Positions 1-7,004 of a stretch of 64,000 nucleotides of DNA are shown here, in pieces; the first letter of the stretch is position 1, and each line of letters starts with the position of its first letter. Made by a program: the position numbers and the translations under genes. The stretch spans positions 2,542,001 through 2,606,000 of the forward strand of contig NZ_CP047936.1 of the NCBI RefSeq assembly GCF_014279975.1, read 5' to 3'. The DNA is from Synechococcus sp. BIOS-U3-1 (GTDB taxonomy: Bacteria > Cyanobacteriota > Cyanobacteriia > PCC-6307 > Cyanobiaceae). The notes beneath the pieces are model-generated. The model was not told where the DNA came from, did no database searches, and saw nothing but the letters and a program-made list of their open reading frames with translations.

Positions 1-423
1 GGCACGCTCGGACGCTGCTATGCCGATCAGCTCATTAGCCAGGGAATCACTCCCGACTCGCTGATCGACCCCTCACCCATCAACGATGAGCGTGATTACA
101 TCACGCATCGCCTCAGGGAGACCCACGACATCACGCATGTATTGACCGGATTTGGAATCGATGGCGACAGTGAACTGGGCCTACAGGGATTCAACCTTGC
201 CCAGAACCGATCACCACTGGCGGTGATGCTGATCTTCGGAGGCATGCTCACGGCACTTCAGAACGATGAACCTCTGGCCCCAATGCTGCGCGCACTGGCG
301 AAAGGCTTCCAAATGGGACTGGATGCTGAGCTTGTGATCTCCCGCAAACTGGAAGAAGGCTGGGATCGCCCGCTCAACGAGTGGCGCAGTGAGCTGAGGC
401 TTCCTGAAGCAATCCCTAGCTGA
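1..423 (+). CDS. Coq4-family protein, 3' end (5' truncated by window edge)
   Basis: The frame is open from base 1 to the TGA at 421-423. The visible 140 residues begin GTLGRCYADQ and carry the Coq4 metal motif HDxxH-(11)-E: His codons at 124 and 136, Asp at 127, Glu at 172, within RETHDITHVLTGFG. Coq4 proteins act in ubiquinone assembly and decarboxylation in mitochondria and proteobacteria. Cyanobacteria make plastoquinone instead, so the substrate of this member is unknown; a role in prenylquinone metabolism is inference. The N-terminal part lies outside the window. Family assignment is fairly secure because the motif spacing is exact. Confidence 0.8.
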   Translation, partial: GTLGRCYADQLISQGITPDSLIDPSPINDERDYITHRLRETHDITHVLTGFGIDGDSELGLQGFNLAQNRSPLAVMLIFGGMLTALQNDEPLAPMLRALAKGFQMGLDAELVISRKLEEGWDRPLNEWRSELRLPEAIPS

Positions 424-488
424 TCCTTGCAGGCACACGGGCGCTATCGCACGAATGCAGGTATCACGGAGAGATAAGCCGTGAAGCA

Positions 489-1055
489 ATGTGGGGAGAC
501 GAGCCTCAGCTGCAGGCCTTCCGAGAACGACTGAAACTCCTACTGGTTGGACACCAGCAGGAGCTCAATCCGGAGAAGATCGTCGCAGCAGAAGGAGACA
601 TTCTGTTTCACCAGGGCGACTCGGTGAAGACATTGATGTTGCTGAACCAGGGCCGTGTCGCCGTTGACATTCATTTCGGCGATGAGATCCACACACTGGC
701 AGAAGTTGAGGCCGTGGAATTACTTGGCGAAGTTGGTTTCTTCGCTAATGGCAAGCACTACGCCGACTTCCGGGTTGTCAATGGACCCGCAAAACTGCTG
801 GCTATTCCAGGCCAAGCACTACTCCAGGCCATGTTGTTTGACTCTGATCTCGTGGTGGAGATGCTGTCACTGGTGAGTGAGCGCTGCCGCCGCGGCAATC
901 AGGTCATCGCCATGCTGCTGAGTGGCATTGAAGCCGTACATGACGATTCCCAGGAGAAAATCGAACAAGCAACGACAGAGCTTGGGGGCATCCATTTCTG
1001 CATCTCCAAAGCCAGCAAACAACTGCAGCAGCTACGTCAACGGCAACGAAGTTGA
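489..1055 (+). CDS. Stand-alone cNMP-binding-domain protein (copy 1)
   Basis: A 188-residue protein with a CRP-like double-stranded beta-helix domain over about residues 30-125 and a helical tail, but no helix-turn-helix, so it is not a CRP-type regulator. The phosphate-binding cassette is degenerate: Gly-Glu is kept (LLGEVGFF) but the Arg that binds the cyclic phosphate in CRP is absent (the stretch reads GKHYADFR). It may bind no cyclic nucleotide, or a different ligand. It is the first of three consecutive genes with this domain, upstream of a nucleotide cyclase on the other strand. A purine-rich GGAGA lies upstream of the ATG. Function is not known. Confidence 0.8.
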   Translation: MWGDEPQLQAFRERLKLLLVGHQQELNPEKIVAAEGDILFHQGDSVKTLMLLNQGRVAVDIHFGDEIHTLAEVEAVELLGEVGFFANGKHYADFRVVNGPAKLLAIPGQALLQAMLFDSDLVVEMLSLVSERCRRGNQVIAMLLSGIEAVHDDSQEKIEQATTELGGIHFCISKASKQLQQLRQRQRS

Positions 1056-1211
1056 ATGACTCACTCCATCCAGAGCCACCAGCACCAACAGGATCAGAGC
1101 ATCCGACAAGGGGATGGACATTGAGCAACGTCGGAACATGACGCTAAGGAAAGGAGAGATGCCTGATCTTCCAGGAACAGCCAGCATGCATGCAGCGGCT
1201 CCCCGCAATGC

Positions 1212-1787
1212 ATGAAGAGCGAAAACCAACAGCTCAACCAAATTCGTGATCGTCTGCGGATGTTGCTGAGCACCCATCTCTCCACAGTCAGCCATCAAAC
1301 GCTTACAGCAGCTGTGGGTGACGTGCTGATCCAACAGGACAGCCCTGCCGTAAAGGTGCTGATTGTGCAAACAGGGGAATTGAAAGTTGAGCGCTGTGAA
1401 CCAGGTGGCACGCCTCAAGTGATCGCCCGAATCGGACCGGATGAGCTGGTCGGAGAAATGGCGTTGATCGGTGATCAACACCACAGCGCAAGCGTCACAG
1501 TGAGTCGCGGACCGGCCGAGATCCTGGTGGTTAAGGCAGATGATCTACTTAAGGCTTCCATCTACGACAGCGACCTGGTGATGGAACTGCTGGCCCTAAG
1601 CAGCAGCCGCTGCCGCCAAACCAATCGCCATCTAACTTTCATCCTTGAAGCCCTAGGGGCTTTGGATCAAGAGGATTCCTCCGCACTGGATCGGTGCTGC
1701 AAAGAACTAGAGCAATGCTCTGATCCAGCCCTTTCCAATGCAGCCCGACGGTTGAGGCGACTGGCGCAAATACAGGAAAAACCATGA
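1212..1787 (+). CDS. Stand-alone cNMP-binding-domain protein (copy 2)
   Basis: A 191-residue paralogue of the preceding gene. Both share the architecture RLKLLL/RLRMLL start, beta-helix domain, a conserved YDSDLVMEL/FDSDLVVEM segment and a short helical tail. The cassette reads VGEMALIGDQHHSASV: Gly-Glu and the Ser-Ala are present, but the phosphate-contacting Arg is replaced by His. No DNA-binding domain is visible. A 156-bp gap separates it from copy 1. It probably acts as a small protein-interaction or ligand-sensing module in the same cluster; this is inference from context only. Confidence 0.8.
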   Translation: MKSENQQLNQIRDRLRMLLSTHLSTVSHQTLTAAVGDVLIQQDSPAVKVLIVQTGELKVERCEPGGTPQVIARIGPDELVGEMALIGDQHHSASVTVSRGPAEILVVKADDLLKASIYDSDLVMELLALSSSRCRQTNRHLTFILEALGALDQEDSSALDRCCKELEQCSDPALSNAARRLRRLAQIQEKP

Positions 1788-2078
1788 GAGAACAACCCCA
1801 TCTCCGCTGAATTCCGCGTCATGGCGAGAACCCCATCTCAGTGGTTACTTCACAGCCGTCGCAGGAATCAGCCGGGATTGATTGAGCCGTGGACATCCAT
1901 CAAGCGATGAAGCAAGTGGGGGGGTCTTCGCCAACGGTGTTCATAACGTCAACTGGTGCGAAGCTGTTTCAGACCCTGCGATTCAACACGGTCTTCCAGT
2001 CGAAGCGCACAGAGGAAGGGACTCACGACTGCCCATTGAGGCCAATGCCCTTAAGGTCAGACAAAGAGCAAAGCCCTC
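1788..2078. other. 291-bp intergenic region without a recognised gene
   Basis: The stretch lies between the second cNMP-binding gene and the cNMP-methylglyoxal synthase gene. Short open frames exist from about 1882, but they resemble no family I recognise and have no clear ribosome-binding site. No terminator hairpin or RNA gene was recognised. It presumably holds the promoter of the downstream gene. Confidence 0.4.
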
Positions 2079-2972
2079 ATGGATCGCAACGTGCTGATCG
2101 AAGCCCTGCAAAATGAAGGGAATCTGAAGCATTCGTTCAGCCCCGAAGATATTGAACTCATTGCTCAACACATGTCGATCAAAACGTTCGACAAGGACAG
2201 AATCATGATGGGCAAAGGAGAGCCTGCCGACTGCATGGCATTCCTTGTAGAGGGCCGGGTTCAGATTCTGGAAGATGAGAGACAGATTGCACTCCTTACC
2301 AAAGGCGATTTCCTTGGAGAAAGCCTGTTCTCAGACGAAGCAACACGCGTGGCAGATGTTCAAGCCATGGAGAAAACAACAGTCGGCCTATTCACAATTC
2401 ACGATTTCCATGATTTTTTAAAGACCAACCAAAGACTTGCGCTTCAATTCAGGGAAATCTTCAAGGCCGTTGAACGTGCCCGCGCCCAGCAACACGTGGC
2501 AGAAACATATATCGATAAACGCAAATACTTAGCTCTAATCGCTCATAACAACATGAAAGAAAGCCTGATGGAATTTTGCAGCATTCACGCTGAGAAGCTT
2601 GAAAAATTTCCCCTCATCGCAACAGGAACAACCGGCAGCATGTTGTACAAAAAAACTGGAATGTGTCTCAGCCGAAAAGTTGCATCAGGCCCTCTGGGCG
2701 GAGACCAAGCGGTAGGAACATTGATTTCCACGCAAAACATTAACGGCGTGATTTTTTTCAGAGATCCACTCTCTTCTCACCCACACCATGCTGATATCGA
2801 AGCTCTCGGACGTCTCTGTGATGTGTACCAGATCCCCTTTGCAACCAACCCTCAGAGCGGCGAAGCCATTCTCGACTACCTTCTCTCCGCCAAGGCAGAT
2901 CGCGAACTCCTTCCCAATCGTGTGTTGGAAGCCTACGTCAAAGGACAAAAGAAAGTCATCGAAGCAGGCTGA
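2079..2972 (+). CDS. mgsA: cNMP-binding domain fused to methylglyoxal synthase
   Basis: A 297-residue two-domain protein. Residues about 15-135 form a CRP-like cyclic-nucleotide-binding domain whose cassette keeps both key residues, Gly80-Glu81 (LGES) and Arg90 (TRVADV), unlike its two upstream paralogues. Residues about 146-270 match methylglyoxal synthase, which converts dihydroxyacetone phosphate to methylglyoxal and phosphate. His156, Asp209 (GPLGGDQ), His236 and Asp239 (PHHAD) align with E. coli His19, Asp71, His98 and Asp101; Asn157 stands where E. coli has Asp20. The phosphate-site ATGTTG motif is present. Typical bacterial enzymes have only the catalytic domain (about 150 aa). The fusion implies allosteric control of this glycolytic bypass by a cyclic nucleotide, probably made by the cyclase encoded 2 bp away on the opposite strand. 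Domain calls are strong; regulation is inferred. Confidence 0.88.
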   Translation: MDRNVLIEALQNEGNLKHSFSPEDIELIAQHMSIKTFDKDRIMMGKGEPADCMAFLVEGRVQILEDERQIALLTKGDFLGESLFSDEATRVADVQAMEKTTVGLFTIHDFHDFLKTNQRLALQFREIFKAVERARAQQHVAETYIDKRKYLALIAHNNMKESLMEFCSIHAEKLEKFPLIATGTTGSMLYKKTGMCLSRKVASGPLGGDQAVGTLISTQNINGVIFFRDPLSSHPHHADIEALGRLCDVYQIPFATNPQSGEAILDYLLSAKADRELLPNRVLEAYVKGQKKVIEAG

Positions 2973-2974
2973 AA

Positions 2975-4759
2975 TCAACCAGTCCTATCGACCCGATCAT
3001 GAGAAGTCCGAAGAGAAATCAAGCCAAAAACCTTGATTGCTTCCGGCCAACCCTTAACAAGGTGTTCTCCCAAATCCTGAACAACCACATCGTCAAGGAT
3101 TTGATCTCGAACATCACCACTCATTAAAATCGGGTAATCCGGAAACTGACGCGTAAGGGATTCCAGTCGACTCGCTAAGTTCACTGTCGCCCCAATCACG
3201 GTGTATTCCAACCGATCACTCGAGCCAAGATTGCCAGCAATCACTTCACCGCAATGAATGCCAATACCCTGACGCAGAGGTTCTAGCCCCTCCCTCTCCA
3301 GCTCTCTGTTCAGCTCCTCCAGGTTCGCCTGCATCGCGAGAGCAGTTCGCACTGCAGCCAGCGCCTCGACCCGATCTCCACGGTGAACGGGAACACCAAA
3401 TTCCGCCATAACGGCATCCCCAATGAATTTATCCAACAGCCCCTGCTCGAGCAACACAGGTGCTGCAATCGCCTCAAAATATCGATTCAACAAACCAAAC
3501 AGACTCTCTGCATCCATCACATTGCTGCGGGCAGTGAATCCGACCAAATCAGTAAACAGCACGACGCATCGCTCCCGTCGGCCGCCAAGACGCATCCAAC
3601 TCTCCTGACCCGAACGCAACATGTCGCGCATGAGGTTGGGCGAGACCCTTCTTGACAACACAGAGTGCAGAAATCGGCGCTGTACGCTCTCCTTCTGAAA
3701 CAAATCCCCAGTACGAAGAGCTCCTGCGACGAAAGGCATCAACGTCAAGCCAGCTGCAGGCAACCAAATGCCGTAGATCCAGGCGAGGATCGTCAGTCCG
3801 ATCGCCAACGCCCCAAGGGCAGCGGAGACGATCGCCGTACCAAGTGCCGTCGATGGCACAGCAATCCGCCAATTGCACAACAGCAACCAGATAACGACAA
3901 GGGCCGCCAGCGGCATCGCTGCCGGACTGCGAAACCCGCGTCCACTGCGCAATCCGGAGACAGCTGAAAGCAACACCTCAGAACCGCTCTGCTGTCCAAA
4001 TGGTGTCTCGAGCTGATCACCAAGAGAGGGAGCCGTAGAACCAATAATGACAACCTTGTCCCGCCAAGTGTTCTCCGGAAGCGTGCCCACAGCCCAAGCG
4101 GGGATCACCTGGATCGATCCTCTCGGCCCCAGAAAATCAATTCCATCGTCGCCTGATGATGGGGTCACTTCTGCTGCCAGATGCGCCAGTGGCAAAGGAT
4201 GTGGCCTGGGGAACGGTTCCAACATGGACTGGAGTCGCCCTAGGCCAGGAACAGATTGGACAACGCCAAACTCATCCATTGAAAAACCAGACAGACCCGC
4301 CTGGTAGTTGTTATCCCAGGGACGATGCAGTTGAGTCTGTTCAGAATCGTCCAGTTGCTGTCGAACAAGGGATGAACTGAGCAGAACTTTGTCTTGCCAT
4401 GGCTTCAGAGCATCCTGGAAAGCAATGTCATCTTCAGGGCCATAGCTGCTTGGCCCCGCATGCACGATGTTGAACACAACACGACGGGCACCGTGCCGCA
4501 AAACCTGTCGTGCCAAAGCAGCCTGCCTCTCTCTTGGCCAAGGCCAAGGACCGAACCCGGTCCACTGTGGATCCAGGGAGGCTTCATCAATCCCTAACAA
4601 CACGACGTCGTCGGAGACGGGAATCGAGCCACGCCACTGAAAGAGCAGCTGCCGACTTGCAGTATCCAAACGCCCAAGCCACGGCACAAGCACCAGAGGC
4701 AACAGCAAGGATGTGCGCCAAACGATAGGAATCAGGCGCTGACGAATCGATCCTGTCAA
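2975..4759 (-). CDS. CHASE2-domain class III adenylate/guanylate cyclase
   Basis: A 594-residue membrane receptor cyclase. An N-terminal membrane segment precedes an extracytoplasmic CHASE2 sensor (about residues 35-270, with the typical VVLLGIDEASL and KVVIIGSTAPS strands). Three membrane spans follow (about 280-350), then a cytoplasmic class III catalytic domain (about 395-575). Metal-binding Asp residues occur in VLFTDLVGFT and FIGDAVMAEFG. The purine-selecting Lys (LDKFIGD) and Thr (EYTVIG) fit an adenylate cyclase, and the transition-state Asn/Arg lie in VNLASRLE. It likely makes cAMP in response to an envelope signal. Its start overlaps the stop of the FecR gene by 4 bp, so the two form an operon. 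The cNMP-methylglyoxal synthase gene ends convergently next to it. Confidence 0.9.
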   Translation of the reverse strand: MTGSIRQRLIPIVWRTSLLLPLVLVPWLGRLDTASRQLLFQWRGSIPVSDDVVLLGIDEASLDPQWTGFGPWPWPRERQAALARQVLRHGARRVVFNIVHAGPSSYGPEDDIAFQDALKPWQDKVLLSSSLVRQQLDDSEQTQLHRPWDNNYQAGLSGFSMDEFGVVQSVPGLGRLQSMLEPFPRPHPLPLAHLAAEVTPSSGDDGIDFLGPRGSIQVIPAWAVGTLPENTWRDKVVIIGSTAPSLGDQLETPFGQQSGSEVLLSAVSGLRSGRGFRSPAAMPLAALVVIWLLLCNWRIAVPSTALGTAIVSAALGALAIGLTILAWIYGIWLPAAGLTLMPFVAGALRTGDLFQKESVQRRFLHSVLSRRVSPNLMRDMLRSGQESWMRLGGRRERCVVLFTDLVGFTARSNVMDAESLFGLLNRYFEAIAAPVLLEQGLLDKFIGDAVMAEFGVPVHRGDRVEALAAVRTALAMQANLEELNRELEREGLEPLRQGIGIHCGEVIAGNLGSSDRLEYTVIGATVNLASRLESLTRQFPDYPILMSGDVRDQILDDVVVQDLGEHLVKGWPEAIKVFGLISLRTSHDRVDRTG

Positions 4760-5526
4760 GGTGATGGAGCCGTAACCCCCAGTTCTCGCTGAATTTCAGG
4801 GAGAGTATCCAAAGGTGTTGAGAACCCGTTAATCAAACGGCTCTTCTGGAGTCGACGTTCAATTTCCTGTTCCGCAATCACCACGGGTGGCAGCCATGAG
4901 ACAGCAAGCGAATCGTCTTGTTGAACACGGCCATCAGGTTGAACACGTTTCAGATCTAACAACAACTGTTGACCACTATTCAGCGTGAAACTCTGACCAC
5001 TCCTGGTCGTCACCAAGACCTTGCCTTCCCAGCTGAAAATCTTGAACTGACTGTCGGTGAACTCAATGAACACCGTGGTGCCTTGGATGGAAGCCGTAGC
5101 CAGACGCGTCTTGATGGTGAACGGATGACGGGTCTGGGTGCCTGGATTGATCCAGCCGATGATCGATCCCTTCAATAATTCGACACTGGAAGAACCAAGA
5201 CGCAGCTGCGCATCGCCTCCCATCCTGAACTGGCGGCCGGTGCCAAGCATCACTTGCATGCGTCCTGGCTTTGTAGTGCGCAATAACGCATCGCTGCGTA
5301 ACAACTGACCAGAACGTGCATCAACCTCCGTCTTGCCAGGAAATCTGACAAAGGCAGGGCCATTAGGCACCTCGACGATGCGTGGCACAGCCGCCTGCGA
5401 AGGCAGACCGAACAAGGTTGTCCCCAACAAGAACGTGGCCACCTGGACACGAACCGATTGCCTCAACACATGCAACCCACATTTATCCAAGGCTGACAGA
5501 AAAGCACCAACGGCGCCACTAATCAA
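4756..5526 (-). CDS. FecR-domain periplasmic protein
   Basis: A 256-residue protein with a long N-terminal region ending in a signal-like hydrophobic stretch (ATFLLGTTLFG, then SQAA; about residues 30-46). A FecR domain follows, with the repeated pattern FRMGGDAQLRLGSSSVELLKG and TRLATASIQGTTVFIEF. FecR domains are extracytoplasmic and often relay signals to membrane partners. It is encoded upstream of, and overlaps by 4 bp, a CHASE2 cyclase. FecR/CHASE2-cyclase pairing recurs in cyanobacteria and proteobacteria as I recall, and suggests that FecR modulates the sensor. The start at 5526 is only 27 bp from the divergent phosphofructokinase start, so one of these starts may lie further downstream. 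Confidence 0.82.
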   Translation of the reverse strand: MISGAVGAFLSALDKCGLHVLRQSVRVQVATFLLGTTLFGLPSQAAVPRIVEVPNGPAFVRFPGKTEVDARSGQLLRSDALLRTTKPGRMQVMLGTGRQFRMGGDAQLRLGSSSVELLKGSIIGWINPGTQTRHPFTIKTRLATASIQGTTVFIEFTDSQFKIFSWEGKVLVTTRSGQSFTLNSGQQLLLDLKRVQPDGRVQQDDSLAVSWLPPVVIAEQEIERRLQKSRLINGFSTPLDTLPEIQRELGVTAPSP

Positions 5527-5553
5527 TCAAAAGGCAAAAACGTCCCTCAAGCG

Positions 5554-6921
5554 TTGCTGAGTCGAGAAGCAATTGCCAGATTAGGAGCAACCATCATTGA
5601 AGAACTCGTGGCATACGAAAACGTTCTTAATAACCCGACTACATTCGATTTTCGAATCGAAGAGCTTGGTGAAAACCAATACTCCAATCCCAGCAACAAT
5701 GCAGTTTTTATTGACAATACGGAGCGCATAATCTTTTCGAGCCAACTCAAAAACCTGAAGCATCAACTGGAAACATGTGCAGAAGTACTCTCATTTGAAA
5801 AAGCAGGCGCCCGTCGAAAAATTTTTCACAATCCAGAATCAACCCAAGCCGCCATCATTACATGCGGAGGCCTCTGCCCAGGGCTAAATAATGTCATCAA
5901 AGGATTGGTCAATATTCTCGAGCAGGATTACGGAGTCAAAAACATTCTTGGCATCCGCTATGGATACAAAGGACTCACGAAGGCATCAACTTATCCACCA
6001 ATCCAACTCAATTCTCTGATCGTCGATCAGATCCATAAACAGGGCGGAACCATCCTTGGATCATCTAGAGGGAGTCAGGATCCAGAAGAAATGGTGGACA
6101 TGCTCCAGGCAAAAGGAATCAATCTTCTATTTTGCATTGGCGGCGATGGAACTTTAAAGGGTGCTCAGGCGATTGCGGAAGCCGCAATCAGTCGCCAAGC
6201 GAACATCAGCATTGTCGGTGTACCTAAAACCATTGACAACGATCTCGGCTTTGTCGAGAAAACCTTCGGCTTTGAAACCTCAGTACAAACAGCATCGGAA
6301 ATCATCACATCAGCCCAACACGAAGCAGAAGGAGCTGAAAACGGCATCGGCATCGTGAAGTTAATGGGACGAGACTCAGGCTTCATCACTGCCACGGCAT
6401 CTCTCGCAAACTCTGTAGTTGATTACTGCCTAATCCCAGAAACCCCTTTTCAAATCGGCGGCCCGAACGGGATCTGCACGGCTATTCAACGAAGGCTTGA
6501 ACAAAAAAACCATGCCGTGATTGTCGTTGCAGAAGGAGCAGGACAGGAACTCTTTGCTAGCAACGAAAGCAAGATTGATGCTTCCGGAAACATCCTTAAA
6601 GAGGATATCGGAGAATTGCTCAAAGAAGAGCTGACAGCTCACTTCAAGCAACACAACATGACGATCAACATCAAGTATCTTGACCCGAGCTACCACATAC
6701 GAAGCGTTGCAGCCAATGCATCGGATGCTGTTTTTTGTCAGCTACTTGCCGAATATGCCGTCCATGCAGGAATGAGCGGGAAAACGAATCTTGTCATTGG
6801 TTACTGGAACAATTTCTTCACCCACGTCCCTATTCATCTAGCCACAAAAGAAAGGCGAATGGTTGATCTTGATAGCGCGCTATGGCGCGGCGTCATGAGC
6901 GCAACTCATCAAGAGAAATAA
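5554..6921 (+). CDS. pfkA: ATP-dependent 6-phosphofructokinase
   Basis: A 455-residue group A phosphofructokinase of the long type, resembling plant and trypanosome ATP-PFKs. An N-terminal extension of about 95 residues precedes the catalytic core beginning TQAAIITCGGLCPGLNNVI. The nucleotide site reads GGDGT (about residue 196): Gly rather than Asp after GGD indicates ATP rather than pyrophosphate as phosphoryl donor. The substrate motif PKTIDND (about 223) carries the Lys typical of this subgroup. The enzyme commits fructose 6-phosphate to glycolysis. The start used is TTG; no ATG occurs before the core, so the exact start is uncertain. It sits divergently beside the FecR-cyclase operon and close to methylglyoxal synthase, which consumes a downstream glycolytic intermediate. 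Confidence 0.87.
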   Translation: MLSREAIARLGATIIEELVAYENVLNNPTTFDFRIEELGENQYSNPSNNAVFIDNTERIIFSSQLKNLKHQLETCAEVLSFEKAGARRKIFHNPESTQAAIITCGGLCPGLNNVIKGLVNILEQDYGVKNILGIRYGYKGLTKASTYPPIQLNSLIVDQIHKQGGTILGSSRGSQDPEEMVDMLQAKGINLLFCIGGDGTLKGAQAIAEAAISRQANISIVGVPKTIDNDLGFVEKTFGFETSVQTASEIITSAQHEAEGAENGIGIVKLMGRDSGFITATASLANSVVDYCLIPETPFQIGGPNGICTAIQRRLEQKNHAVIVVAEGAGQELFASNESKIDASGNILKEDIGELLKEELTAHFKQHNMTINIKYLDPSYHIRSVAANASDAVFCQLLAEYAVHAGMSGKTNLVIGYWNNFFTHVPIHLATKERRMVDLDSALWRGVMSATHQEK

Positions 6922-7004
6922 CCCAATCACAATCATCAACTGGTCATGATGTCGTAAGACAGATCAAAGAACTATTTGATACTTTGCTGTCCAAGCCAGC
7001 AATC

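Noticed and set aside
1882-2116. Short plus-strand ORFs before the cNMP-methylglyoxal synthase gene
   Set aside because: Two overlapping frames of similar length, no ribosome-binding site, and no resemblance to known proteins.
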